Assembly (NCBI RefSeq): GCF_020524165.1
Contig: NZ_JAIVKU010000006.1
Span: 124,001 to 188,000, forward strand
Source of the DNA: Guptibacillus hwajinpoensis
Lineage (GTDB): Bacteria; Bacillota; Bacilli; Bacillales; Guptibacillaceae
DNA: 64,000 nucleotides
Reading direction: 5' to 3'
Below the pieces are notes generated by a model. That model had not been told where the DNA came from. It saw only the letters and a list, made by a program, of their open reading frames with translations, and did no database searches. How positions within the stretch are numbered: position 1 is the stretch's first letter; every line of letters starts with the position of its first letter. The translations under genes were made by a program, and so were the position numbers. Of this stretch, positions 34,722 through 43,841 are shown in pieces.

Positions 34722-34826
34722 ATTACCACTAAATAATTTGATCTCTATGCCCCTTTTTCCTCTTTTTAAACGATATATAAGGTGAGAGCGTTTAACTTTT
34801 ACTATAGGACAAGGAGGAAGTAGAGA

Positions 34827-35489
34827 ATGATACTCATTGATGCTGGTCACGGTGGAAAAGACCCGGGGGCAATGACAAATGGATTAAAGGAAAAAGATTG
34901 GAATTTAGAGGTATCGCTACATCAATATGAGTTTCTGAAAAACCTTGGAATTCCTTGTAAGGTTACGCGAAACGCAGATGTTGATTTGACCCCTGAAAAG
35001 CGTTCTGAGCTCGTTAAATCATCTGGGGCAACCGTTTGTTTAAGCAATCATTTTAATGCGGGCGGAGGAAGCGGAGCAGAGGTGATTTATTCGAAATATA
35101 CAGCTTCCGGTTTTGCTGAAAATGTGGCTAATGCATTGAAGAAGACTGGTATGCCCATACGTCGGATTTTTTCAAAAGAGGGGTCCAACGGGAAAGATTA
35201 TTATTTTATGCACCGATTAACTGGCAATGTTGAAACCCTCATTATTGAATATGGCTTTCTTGACTCTGCTATCGATCGAAAGAAATTAAATGTACGCTCC
35301 TTTCGGTTTCAGTTAGCAGAAGAAGCAGCACTTGCAGCTGTGCGGTATATAAAAGGCGATCTTACGAGACCGATGTATTTGGTTCAAGTGGGTGCTTATA
35401 AAGAGAAGAGGAGGGCTGAAGAATTACGTGAAGAATTGAAGAAAAAGGGCTACGAAGCCTTTGTGAAACAAGACGGTAAAAGTGTGTAA
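34827..35489 (+). CDS. N-acetylmuramoyl-L-alanine amidase with short SPOR tail (CwlC-like)
   Basis: A 220-residue Amidase_3 enzyme that cuts the Mur-Ala bond of peptidoglycan. Zinc ligands are His8 (DAGHGG), Glu22 and His75 (SNHFNAGG), and the catalytic Glu141 lies in IIEYGF. Residues 183-220 are half of a SPOR repeat (MYLVQVGAYKEKRRAEELREELKKKGYEAF); CwlC-type enzymes have one or two complete copies. No signal peptide, as in CwlC, which acts at mother-cell lysis. CAAGGAGG precedes the ATG. Confidence 0.85.
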   Translation: MILIDAGHGGKDPGAMTNGLKEKDWNLEVSLHQYEFLKNLGIPCKVTRNADVDLTPEKRSELVKSSGATVCLSNHFNAGGGSGAEVIYSKYTASGFAENVANALKKTGMPIRRIFSKEGSNGKDYYFMHRLTGNVETLIIEYGFLDSAIDRKKLNVRSFRFQLAEEAALAAVRYIKGDLTRPMYLVQVGAYKEKRRAEELREELKKKGYEAFVKQDGKSV

Positions 35490-35497
35490 GGATACAA

Positions 35498-35536
35498 ATA
35501 AAGGGAGTGAGGCTGTTGGCCTCACTCCCTTTATTT
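35498..35536. terminator. Bidirectional terminator
   Basis: AATAAAGGGAGTGAGG pairs with CCTCACTCCCTTTATT around seven bases; lies between the amidase gene and the convergent small YfhE-like gene. Confidence 0.85.
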
Positions 35537-35613
35537 ATCATGATTTTTCTACCTATTTCATAAAAGCTTTAAATTCACTGTTTCGTTGCTACTTCATGTT
35601 AGTAAGCGAATCA

Positions 35614-35781
35614 TTACTTAAGCAAATCGGGATTTTCGCTCTTAGCTCGCTTCACTTTGGGTTTGCGAATGCCACCTGCGATATCTGCTTTCTTAAAGTC
35701 TTTCGCGTATTTTACCTCTTGAGCGTCGCTTAGAGAAAAACCACTTTCATGTATCGGTTGATATTGAGAATTCTTAGCCAT
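35614..35781 (-). CDS. YfhE-like small protein (55 aa)
   Basis: A basic 55-residue protein: LSDAQEVKYAKDFKKADIAGG in the middle resembles the YfhE family of small Bacillus proteins of unknown function. AAGGAGG precedes the ATG by 8 nt. Confidence 0.6.
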   Translation of the reverse strand: MAKNSQYQPIHESGFSLSDAQEVKYAKDFKKADIAGGIRKPKVKRAKSENPDLLK

Positions 35782-35917
35782 TTGTAATTCCTCCTTGTAA
35801 TGTCTCTTATTTTGGGGTTACCCTTGTGGAATTTCCATTAAACATTCATGTCTAACTTTGTTAAACAAATCATGTTTGTGGTACTTTATTAGTAAACCAT
35901 TACTTGTTGGAGGCGTT

Positions 35918-36232
35918 ATGAGAAGAAAGAGAGTATTAAATCTATCGATTGCTAGTATCGTGGTGCTTGTTAGCATTTTTGTGATTGGAAGGTACACATA
36001 TGTGCATGAAGAACATCTTGAAAGAGGAGAAGTCATTAAGAAAGAAAGTACGGATCATCATTTCTATGTGTTTGTTCAGGCAGAAGGAGAAGGTGAGGCC
36101 ATTGAATTATTGATGGAGGAGGAAATGGCCTGGAACCTTGTGCAGGAAGGCGACGTATATGAAGTGGCTTATTCCTGGTATGGCTCAAAAGAACCGACAA
36201 TTGAAGAGATGAAGCAAATAGAAAGAGAATGA
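35918..36232 (+). CDS. Small membrane-anchored protein (104 aa)
   Basis: One membrane segment at about residues 8-26 and an acidic outside domain rich in Glu, possibly a small beta domain. Function unknown. TTGGAGGC 7 nt before the ATG at 35918 sets the start; the frame is open upstream to 35858. Confidence 0.65.
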   Translation: MRRKRVLNLSIASIVVLVSIFVIGRYTYVHEEHLERGEVIKKESTDHHFYVFVQAEGEGEAIELLMEEEMAWNLVQEGDVYEVAYSWYGSKEPTIEEMKQIERE

Positions 36233-36256
36233 GTGAAAATACTCATTCTCTTTCTA
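36221..36256. terminator. Bidirectional terminator
   Basis: GAAAGAGAATGAGT pairs with ACTCATTCTCTTTC around four bases; spans the stop of the upstream gene and the stop of the convergent gerC gene. Confidence 0.82.
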
Positions 36257-37387
36257 TTTAATGATTCCTGTTTCTGAGATCTTCACTTTTACCTTTGCTT
36301 CTAGATTTAGTTTTGAGTATTCTTTATCCCACTGTTTAGGGTGCCATGCTTCATGATGATAAGCGTTTAGATCCCGACCTATTCCAAGAAAATCACAGTT
36401 CGCTTCTTGCAGCTTTGCCAGTAAATTGTTACCTCTTTCCGTTAATTTCTTCGATAACTCATCCGCGATGTCTTTTACCTGACTTTCTTTAAAGAGATGA
36501 TCTTGAGGATATTCCTCGATATTCCCTCTCACTTCAAGATGGACAACGGCTTTACTTACATTCCCATTCTGAAAGGAATACTTAATATCTGATTTTGCAT
36601 TTTGAATGTTAATGGTAACGGTTTGAGTAAGGAATCCTTGGTCGTGTTGCTCGCCAATATTTTCAACTATACTTGCTTTTTTCCTTTTGGCATCAGCCAT
36701 AAGAAGTAGAAGTGTAGCGTCAAAAGGAGGGAGGACTTCCCCGGTAAAGTTTGATTGATGAAATAGAGCAATTCCGTTTATCTCAGGTGCACCGACCTCT
36801 TCATTATAACTAATGTATGGAAAGGCATAGTCCTGTCCAATATCATGAGAATAGCGAAACGCTTTTTCTACTGTCATACGCGGAGCTTCTGTTTTATTCT
36901 CAGCGCCTTTAATAAGATTCGTTGTAAATTCGGTTATCAGCGTATCGCCAATATGATCTAAATTGAAGATGTCCTCTGCTCGTCCTTCAACAATGCCGAT
37001 ACGAGCATCCAGAGGACTCTTAGGATCCCTATATAAGATATCGAACATATGATCAATGTCATGCTTAGCGACTTCATCACCTAAAAGAAGGAGCTGGTTT
37101 TTGGATGCGGTTACCTGCTTCGAAATGATGCGGTCCATTTTTATACGTGTGTCTCTAGGAGAAGAACCTGCAACGGATAGAACCCGATTAGAGTAGACGC
37201 CACCTTGACTAACTGGAACACCAAGATTACGAACAACAAACGTTGTACGAATTTCATTCTCATTTTCGTAGTCAAATCCTGCACCATAAATAAGTTTGGA
37301 TTCTTTTAAAAGTTCTTGATCCCAGCAAGAGGTTAGGAATAGAAGACTAATCGAACAAATAATGGAAAGGTATCGTGTTTTTGTCAT
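36254..37387 (-). CDS. Ger(x)C-type germinant receptor lipoprotein (operon 1)
   Basis: A 377-residue lipoprotein: the signal ends LLFLTSC with Cys21, followed by WDQELLKE, the usual GerAC/GerBC opening. It forms the outer part of a spore inner-membrane germinant receptor. Third gene of an A-B-C operon; it overlaps the permease gene by 4 nt and its transcript ends at the shared hairpin. Confidence 0.92.
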   Translation of the reverse strand: MTKTRYLSIICSISLLFLTSCWDQELLKESKLIYGAGFDYENENEIRTTFVVRNLGVPVSQGGVYSNRVLSVAGSSPRDTRIKMDRIISKQVTASKNQLLLLGDEVAKHDIDHMFDILYRDPKSPLDARIGIVEGRAEDIFNLDHIGDTLITEFTTNLIKGAENKTEAPRMTVEKAFRYSHDIGQDYAFPYISYNEEVGAPEINGIALFHQSNFTGEVLPPFDATLLLLMADAKRKKASIVENIGEQHDQGFLTQTVTINIQNAKSDIKYSFQNGNVSKAVVHLEVRGNIEEYPQDHLFKESQVKDIADELSKKLTERGNNLLAKLQEANCDFLGIGRDLNAYHHEAWHPKQWDKEYSKLNLEAKVKVKISETGIIK

Positions 37388-38472
37388 TGTGATTCCTCTT
37401 TCTTCTTAAATAAAAGGCTAACAAGCAAAAGAACGAGGGGGAAGCCAAGTGCAAAAAAATAGCTTGCCTTTGCATGGTAACTAGAAAGCATTTCAACGGT
37501 ATAGCGATCATGAGAAAACATTGAAAATATCAGAGCGAGGATAGCCGCTACCAATATCGAACCAGTTGTTTTTTTTCTCTTTGTTAAGTGTTGAATGCCT
37601 CTACCAGCAATGTATAAGTAAGAAACGTATGAAGTCATAACCGAAATGATCCAGATGGAAAGGAAAAGCAAATCAACTCGGTCCACGATAATAAAAGACA
37701 CACCTTTTAACATATACACGAGAGGTTCTGGAATTATTTCAAGCTGACCAGGACTAAAAAAGACATACGTTGTAAATGTCAAGAAGGTATATAAACTCGT
37801 TACAGCTATATTGGCCAAAGTTAGACTTTTAAGTGCTGCTTTTCCCTTGTTTTGCACATATGGATAGACAAATAATACAATTTCAAAGCCGAGCATAGAG
37901 ACAATCCCTTTTTGCGTCGCTTTAAAAATAGTGCCCATACCATTTTGTCCAAGAGGAAGAATGTACCGTATATCTGCATCCTTTAACGTATAAGCAGACA
38001 TCAAGACAAGCGGAATAATGAGGACCGAAACAAATTGATAAAACCTTCCCATCACCTTGATTTTCCCAACTGCAAGATAGGTCCCGCTGACCGTTAACAA
38101 TAGCAAAATGACGAGCATCGGAGTGCGAAACAAAATCCAGGTTTTGATGGTTGTTTCAAATAGCTCCAACACAATAACAGCAGTTGCGATAGCGAAAGCA
38201 ACATACAGAAAGGAAATGATGAACGCTACATACTTACCAACAATTTTAGGTGCATATTCAAATAACGTTAAAGAGGGGAATCGCTTGCTTAAAAAATATA
38301 GGATAAAAACAACGAGCTGAATGGCGCCACCTGTGATCATAAGTGTAATCCATCCATCAGTTCCCGCTTCTGCATATAAGGACGATGGAAGGGAAAGAAC
38401 TCCTACTCCTACTTGGGTTTGAAAAATAATGAAAAAGAGCTGTGCGTTATTAATTGTGCTAGTCGTTTTCAT
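37384..38472 (-). CDS. Ger(x)B-type germinant receptor permease (operon 1)
   Basis: A 362-residue protein with 10 membrane segments of the GerAB/ArcD/ProY family; the first segment contains FQTQVGVGVLSLPSSL. In B. subtilis GerAB this subunit binds the germinant. The frame is open to 38544, but the family N-terminus and GAGGATGG upstream favour ATG 38472. It starts inside the last codons of the A-subunit gene. Confidence 0.9.
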   Translation of the reverse strand: MKTTSTINNAQLFFIIFQTQVGVGVLSLPSSLYAEAGTDGWITLMITGGAIQLVVFILYFLSKRFPSLTLFEYAPKIVGKYVAFIISFLYVAFAIATAVIVLELFETTIKTWILFRTPMLVILLLLTVSGTYLAVGKIKVMGRFYQFVSVLIIPLVLMSAYTLKDADIRYILPLGQNGMGTIFKATQKGIVSMLGFEIVLFVYPYVQNKGKAALKSLTLANIAVTSLYTFLTFTTYVFFSPGQLEIIPEPLVYMLKGVSFIIVDRVDLLFLSIWIISVMTSYVSYLYIAGRGIQHLTKRKKTTGSILVAAILALIFSMFSHDRYTVEMLSSYHAKASYFFALGFPLVLLLVSLLFKKKEESQ

Positions 38473-39982
38473 TCTTTTTCCATCCTCTTGAACGCCATTC
38501 CTGCTTACGATACTGGGCATGGACATCTGTTGGTCGATTTCCAAGCAACCATCTTGGCAGACGAATAATCGAATCTTTTAATTCATTAAAGCGAAACGGT
38601 GCAAGAGGTGAAAAGTAGGGTGTACCGAACGTTTCTAAGCCACATAAATGAATCAGGATAATGGATAGTCCAAATACAAGCCCTATGAAGCCAAAGGAGG
38701 CTGAGAGAAGCATAAGTGGAAATCCAAGGAGCCGAATTGACATACTCATTTCATAGGAAGGAACAGCAAAGGAAGAAATAGCCGTTAGTGCTACTACAAT
38801 AATCATCATATTAGAGACAAGATTCGCTTCAACGATCGCTGTTCCAATCACTAAACCTCCAACAATACCGATTGTTTGTGCAATGGGACCAGGGAGGCGA
38901 ATGGCAGCTTCTCTTAACAATTCAAGGATAATTTGCATGATGAGTGCTTCGAGTAATGGTGGAAACGGCACATTTTCGAGCGAACTTTTAATATTTAATA
39001 TCAATTCAGCAGGTAGCACCTCAGAGTGAAAGGATACCGTGGCAATATAAAGGGAAGGTAGCCCTAAAGCAAAGATAAAGCTCGCCACTCGAATAAGCCT
39101 TAAAATGGAACCGATGTACCACCGACTATTGTAATCTTCTGGTGATTGATAAAAGGCAAAGAACGTGACGGGCATGACTAAGGTAGAAGGACTCCCTTCC
39201 ATCAGTAAACCGATTCGACCTTCGATAACATGAGCCGTTAACCGATCTGGTCGTTCTGTACTTAGCATTTGTGGAAAAGGAGAAAAAGGCGAATCTTCGA
39301 TAAACTCTTCTACATATCCAGGCGTTTGAATCGAGTCCGTTTGGATTGACGTAATTCTTTTTTCAACTTCTTGAATGAGGTCTGGGTTGACAAGGTGCTG
39401 CAGATAAATAATAGCTAATTTTGTGTCGGTTGTTTTTCCAACTTGAAAGAAACGTATCACAAGGTTAGGGTTCTCGATTCTCCGACGAAGCATTTGAAGG
39501 TTTTGCATAATATTTTCAACAAATCCTTCGTGTGAACCACGAACCACCTGCTCATTTATTGGTTCAGACACTGCCCTAGAATTTGCAGAAAAAGCCTCTA
39601 GTAAATAAAAGTGTTGATAACCTTCTATAAAGAGAACCACAAAGCCCTTAGTTAATCCAGAGACAGCTTCTTGTAAGTTCTTAGAACGTCGATATTCCTT
39701 AGATGTTACCGTATCTTCTATGTCTAATTTGTTCTTTTCCATTAATGGTTTCATAATTGTTTTTTGAAGCTTATCTTCATCAACTAGTGGATCTAAGTAG
39801 GCAAGGATGCAGGCAATATTTTGAATCGTCATTCTTCTGAATTTAATATCCTCTGTATGATGAAATTTCGAGATAATATATTCTTTGTTTTGCTCAAGAG
39901 AAAAAAATGCCTCACATGATTCAGTAGCAGTAGGAATTTGATAAGGTTCATTTCGAACTGATTTTCGTTTGCCGCGTCTCAT
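38459..39982 (-). CDS. GerA-type germinant receptor A subunit (operon 1)
   Basis: A 507-residue spore germination protein of the GerA family: a soluble N-terminal half, then the conserved PFPQMLSTERPDR near residue 240, PPLLEALIMQIILELLREAAIRLP near 335 and membrane segments to about 465. GGAGGAGG precedes the ATG. The three genes overlap, so one transcript gives all subunits. Confidence 0.93.
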   Translation of the reverse strand: MRRGKRKSVRNEPYQIPTATESCEAFFSLEQNKEYIISKFHHTEDIKFRRMTIQNIACILAYLDPLVDEDKLQKTIMKPLMEKNKLDIEDTVTSKEYRRSKNLQEAVSGLTKGFVVLFIEGYQHFYLLEAFSANSRAVSEPINEQVVRGSHEGFVENIMQNLQMLRRRIENPNLVIRFFQVGKTTDTKLAIIYLQHLVNPDLIQEVEKRITSIQTDSIQTPGYVEEFIEDSPFSPFPQMLSTERPDRLTAHVIEGRIGLLMEGSPSTLVMPVTFFAFYQSPEDYNSRWYIGSILRLIRVASFIFALGLPSLYIATVSFHSEVLPAELILNIKSSLENVPFPPLLEALIMQIILELLREAAIRLPGPIAQTIGIVGGLVIGTAIVEANLVSNMMIIVVALTAISSFAVPSYEMSMSIRLLGFPLMLLSASFGFIGLVFGLSIILIHLCGLETFGTPYFSPLAPFRFNELKDSIIRLPRWLLGNRPTDVHAQYRKQEWRSRGWKKNEND

Positions 39983-40215
39983 GGTGCATCCTCCTCCAAA
40001 TAAGAATAGTTGGTTATAGCTTGCGATGAATTGGTAAAGTTATGTATCAAGATTTAAAGGAATAGTACCAATAAGGGTCAAAAAAGCGGTGGTGTCTTAT
40101 TTTGATTGGATTTAGCTCCTCATTAAACATAAAAACGAGTTTTGTCGAATGGATGTACAAAACTTGTTTAATTCATGTATAATCAAAGAAAGAGGTAAGG
40201 AAGGTGGTTCTTACG

Positions 40216-40419
40216 TTGACGAGTAAAAATGTCCAAAAGGAAAAATTAGCGGTTGATCGTTGTATGAAGCATCTAGAGGTCGTTAACGTAGAGCCCAAAG
40301 TAAGACAACTAATTTCAATGTATTTAACGTCAATTTATCGAGAAGCCTATGAGGAAGGTTATCAGGATGGAGAAAAAAACGTTCAAATGCAGTCAGAAGA
40401 AACAATGGTTTTCAAATAA
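40216..40419 (+). CDS. Small hypothetical protein (67 aa)
   Basis: A soluble, helical protein opening MTSKNVQKEK. No family recognised. GGAAGGTGG at 40200-40208 favours the TTG at 40216; a GTG at 40204 is also possible. Confidence 0.5.
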   Translation: MTSKNVQKEKLAVDRCMKHLEVVNVEPKVRQLISMYLTSIYREAYEEGYQDGEKNVQMQSEETMVFK

Positions 40420-40423
40420 CAAG

Positions 40424-40451
40424 TTGAAATTATTGTGACATGAGCTATAAT
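40424..40451 (+). promoter_or_regulatory. SigA promoter of argS
   Basis: TTGAAA at 40424-40429, 16 nt, TATAAT at 40446-40451. Confidence 0.75.
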
Positions 40452-40463
40452 AAAAGTCATATT

Positions 40464-40697
40464 TAATCGTCAGAGCGAAAGAGAGTAGTGTTTGGAAATG
40501 GATAAAGCGATTCGAGGGTGGTGAGAGCTCGGAACCTAACCTAACATGAACCGGACTTTCAAGACACTGTTTTGAACTTCAGTAGGAACAGTCGGACTCA
40601 CCGTTACCCGAGAGAAGCTGGCTCATTTACCGTATTGAGCAATGAGAGTGGTACCGCGGAAAAAATCTCCGTCTCTATTTTAGAGACGGAGATTTTT
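40464..40697 (+). promoter_or_regulatory. T-box riboswitch leader of argS
   Basis: A leader with the T-box sequence GAGTGGTACCGCGG at 40645-40658, which pairs with the free tRNA acceptor end, followed by a terminator (AAATCTCCGTCTCTA with its complement, then T6) at 40661-40697. GGTGGTGAGAGCTCGG near 40517-40532 looks like the upper part of stem I. A CGG at 40552-40554 followed by A is a candidate Arg specifier. Uncharged tRNA-Arg would open the terminator. Confidence 0.9.
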
Positions 40698-40737
40698 TGT
40701 TTATAAAGAAACGGTTAATGAGATAAGGAGGAAGAGA

Positions 40738-42420
40738 ATGAAGTATAAAGAGCTTTTTGCAAAAAAACTTGTTCAAGCATGTAATGGAGTAGTAGAGTAT
40801 GGTGACCTTATCCAAAGAATTGAAATCCCGAAACATGAGTCACTTGGCGATTACGCTTTTCCATGTTTCCAACTAGCAAAATTCGAAAAAATGTCACCGA
40901 ATAAAATTGCGGAGAATCTTGCTAGTGATATGAATGATCCTAGCTTTGAGAAAGTTGAAGCGGTTGGACCTTATGTTAATGTGTTTCTAAATAAGACAAC
41001 GGTTGCAAGTGATGTCATTCATCTAGTACTTAGTCAGGAAGGTAAGTATGGGAGCTCAGAAATAGGGGAAGGTGGAGCCGTTACAATCGATCTGTCATCA
41101 CCAAATATCGCAAAGCCTTTTTCAATGGGGCATTTACGTTCAACTGTTATAGGAAATGCCCTGGCGTTACTAGTTGAAAAAGTGGGTTACTGTCCCATCC
41201 GAATTAATCATCTTGGAGATTGGGGAACGCAGTTTGGTAAATTAATAACAGCCTATCGCAAGTGGGGGAATGAGCAAAAAGTTCGTGAACAGACAATTAA
41301 GGAGCTCCTTAACTTGTATATTTTGTTTCACGAAAAAGCGGAACTTGATCCTGTCCTAGAGGATGAAGGGAGAAAGGCTTTTAAAGAATTAGAACAAGGT
41401 GATCCAGAAGCAGTTCGTTTGTGGGATTGGTTCCGTGAAGAATCGCTTAAGGAATTTAATCGCATTTATGACCTAATGGGCATCACATTTGATTCCACAA
41501 ACGGCGAAGCTTTTTATAACGATAAAATGCAGCGAGTCATTGAGATGTTAGAAGAAAAGAATCTTTTAGTAGAATCGAATGGCGCAATGGTGGTTGACCT
41601 TGGCGAAGACACTCCTCCATGCTTAATTAAAAAGAAGGATGGCGCTTCCCTTTATGCTACTCGAGATTTAGCTGCAGCGATCTATCGTTATGAAACGTAT
41701 GACTTTAGTCAGTCGCTTTATGTGGTAGGAAATGAGCAGAGTCTTCATTTCAAACAGTTAATTGAAGTTTTAAAGAAATTAGGATTTGATTGGGCCGACC
41801 ATATGCATCATATTAACTTTGGGATGATGCTAAAAGATGGAAAGAAGATGTCGACGAGAAAAGGGAAAGTCGTTTTGCTTGAAGAAGTGCTAAGTGAAGC
41901 GATTGAACTAGCAAAAGAAAATATTGAAGCTAAAAATCCCAATTTAGAAAATAAAAGTGTCATTGCGCAACAAATTGGTGTAGGAGCCGTCTTGTTTCAT
42001 GATCTAAAAAATGATCGTCGAAATGATATCGATTTTTCTCTTGAAGATATGCTTCGAGTCGAAGGAGAAACAGGCCCTTATGTACAATATACACATGCTC
42101 GTGCGTGTTCCATTCTACGCAAAGGGAACTATCAGAAAGGCGAAACCATCGAAGAGCTAGATGAAGAAGCCTGGTCTGTGGTTACCAAGCTTCGTCATTT
42201 TCCAAATGTAGTTGAACGAGCGGCTACCGAATACGATCCATCTCAAATCGCAAAATTCGTATTGGAACTTTCTCGTGCTTTTAATAAGTATTATGGACAA
42301 GTGCGGTTGTTAGAAGAGAATTCATCCAAACAAGCGAGACTTCAGCTTGTTTCAGCTGTAGCCATTGTTTTACAGGAAGGCTTACGATTGCTGGGTCTTC
42401 ATGCACCAAAAGAAATGTAA
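40738..42420 (+). CDS. argS: Arginyl-tRNA synthetase
   Basis: A 560-residue class I synthetase. HIGH motif as SSPNIAKPFSMGHLR near residue 118, KMSKS as KKMSTRKG near 370, and a DALR-type anticodon domain at the end. Length matches B. subtilis ArgS (556). AAGGAGGA precedes the ATG. Controlled by the T-box directly upstream, with its own terminator, so it forms a single-gene unit. Confidence 0.96.
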   Translation: MKYKELFAKKLVQACNGVVEYGDLIQRIEIPKHESLGDYAFPCFQLAKFEKMSPNKIAENLASDMNDPSFEKVEAVGPYVNVFLNKTTVASDVIHLVLSQEGKYGSSEIGEGGAVTIDLSSPNIAKPFSMGHLRSTVIGNALALLVEKVGYCPIRINHLGDWGTQFGKLITAYRKWGNEQKVREQTIKELLNLYILFHEKAELDPVLEDEGRKAFKELEQGDPEAVRLWDWFREESLKEFNRIYDLMGITFDSTNGEAFYNDKMQRVIEMLEEKNLLVESNGAMVVDLGEDTPPCLIKKKDGASLYATRDLAAAIYRYETYDFSQSLYVVGNEQSLHFKQLIEVLKKLGFDWADHMHHINFGMMLKDGKKMSTRKGKVVLLEEVLSEAIELAKENIEAKNPNLENKSVIAQQIGVGAVLFHDLKNDRRNDIDFSLEDMLRVEGETGPYVQYTHARACSILRKGNYQKGETIEELDEEAWSVVTKLRHFPNVVERAATEYDPSQIAKFVLELSRAFNKYYGQVRLLEENSSKQARLQLVSAVAIVLQEGLRLLGLHAPKEM

Positions 42421-42452
42421 GTAAGCAGCCCACATACGGGCTGCTTTTTTCA
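42421..42452 (+). terminator. Terminator of argS
   Basis: GCAGCCC pairs with GGGCTGC and T6 follows. Confidence 0.9.
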
Positions 42453-43181
42453 TCCGTTCAAATCCGTATCTTCAATCATTCCTTGAGAAGCTTGACTTTC
42501 GTAGTCATCCAGTTGATCTTCGTAATGTTCGTGACGTTCGTTTGGAATAACGCCGGTTGGTTTGCCATCTATATCAGCTGATAAAAATGTCTCGATTTCT
42601 TCAACGTATCCGTTTAGTTCATTCGAGTCGATATACATCCGATCATAGTTCATCTGTTGATCAATAAAATCAGAAGGCGTTTCAGATGTGCCATATCTTG
42701 CAGCTCGTTGCCAGGAGTCTTCGGCATCGAAAAAATTCGCGTCGCTATCATTGACATGCTCACCGAATGATTGACCAAGTACCTCTTCTTCGGCGGGTCT
42801 ATGTTGTGATGTTTGCTGAGAGGGACTGTGTTTGATGCAGGTTGCTGCCGTTGGAAGAGTCACAAGTCTTTCGATCGGGATATTTTCCCCACAAATGTTG
42901 CAAACACCATATTTGCCTTTACCAATACGTTCTAGAGCCTGATGAAGTTCCGCTAGTTCCTGTTTCGCATGCTCACTTAATGAAAGGTCTTTTTCACGTT
43001 CATAAAGTTCTGTGGCTGTATCGCCTGGATGATTATCATAATTTGAGAGTTCCCCGGTCGCATGTTGTGTAAACGATTGAGAAAGACCAAACTCATCATT
43101 ATCCGCTAATTCCTCACGAAGTGTTGCCATGCGTTCCTGAATCATTTGTTTAAATGAACGGAGTTGATCTGTCGTTAGCAT
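42450..43181 (-). CDS. yteA: TraR/DksA zinc-finger protein, YteA-like
   Basis: A 243-residue protein: an N-terminal coiled region (1-75), then a DksA-type zinc finger near 92-115 (CNICGENIPIERL...ATCIKH, with the last Cys replaced by His), and an acidic C-terminal half with a DSWQRAARYGTSETPSD segment. YteA of B. subtilis, linked to sporulation, has this layout. AAAGGAG precedes the ATG. Confidence 0.85.
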   Translation of the reverse strand: MLTTDQLRSFKQMIQERMATLREELADNDEFGLSQSFTQHATGELSNYDNHPGDTATELYEREKDLSLSEHAKQELAELHQALERIGKGKYGVCNICGENIPIERLVTLPTAATCIKHSPSQQTSQHRPAEEEVLGQSFGEHVNDSDANFFDAEDSWQRAARYGTSETPSDFIDQQMNYDRMYIDSNELNGYVEEIETFLSADIDGKPTGVIPNERHEHYEDQLDDYESQASQGMIEDTDLNG

Positions 43182-43325
43182 TATAAAATCTCCTTTCCTT
43201 AACTTATGTCAGTAGTATGGTCCAAAAGGGAAGACGTTACTTCTGAAAATAATTCCATGAAGGTGGATTAAATACCAGTAATTTGGAAAAAGTAAAGGAG
43301 TAGTTGATGAGAAGCTGGTGATAAA

Positions 43326-43814
43326 ATGAAGAGAAATGTGTATCCTCTTGAAGTGCTCCTATGGAGCATTGCCTTTCCAGGATTTGGTCAGATCCTAAAT
43401 AAAATGTACATAAGAGGGGCATTTTTTATTGTTTTAGAATTTGTCATTAATGTGAATGCAAATTTAAACATGAATATCCTCTATAGTTTTCAAGGCAAAT
43501 CAGCTCAAGCGATTGCTGTGACGAATTACGAGTGGGCGATGTTTTACCCATGTGTTTATTTGTTTGCCATTTATGAAAGCTATTTGTGTGCGAAAGAAAA
43601 ATCCGGTCGGGAAGCAGGGGCATTTCTGGCCCTTCCTTTTGTGGCGGGGGCATATTTCTCGACAGTGGGTGTCATTTTCTCGAAAATCGATGATGGAACT
43701 TTTTTTCTTCCACCAACCTTTGTTGCGATCTTCGGTATATTCATTGGGGTTGCGATTGGAAGTTGGATTCGCGTTTTGTTACAGAACTATGTGGAAACAA
43801 AGAAAAAGCCATGA
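43326..43814 (+). CDS. Membrane protein of unknown function (162 aa)
   Basis: Four hydrophobic segments (about 8-28, 30-45, 70-90, 95-115 and 125-145). The opening LLWSIAFPGFGQILNKMYIRGAFF resembles the first helix of TM2-like proteins. Function unknown. The RBS (GAAGCTGGTG) is weak, so the start is less certain. Confidence 0.65.
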   Translation: MKRNVYPLEVLLWSIAFPGFGQILNKMYIRGAFFIVLEFVINVNANLNMNILYSFQGKSAQAIAVTNYEWAMFYPCVYLFAIYESYLCAKEKSGREAGAFLALPFVAGAYFSTVGVIFSKIDDGTFFLPPTFVAIFGIFIGVAIGSWIRVLLQNYVETKKKP

Positions 43815-43841
43815 AGCTTGCTTCATGGCTTTTGTTTTTTT
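43803..43841 (+). terminator. Terminator after the 162-aa gene
   Basis: AAAAGCCATGAAGC pairs with GCTTCATGGCTTTT, then GT7. Confidence 0.88.
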
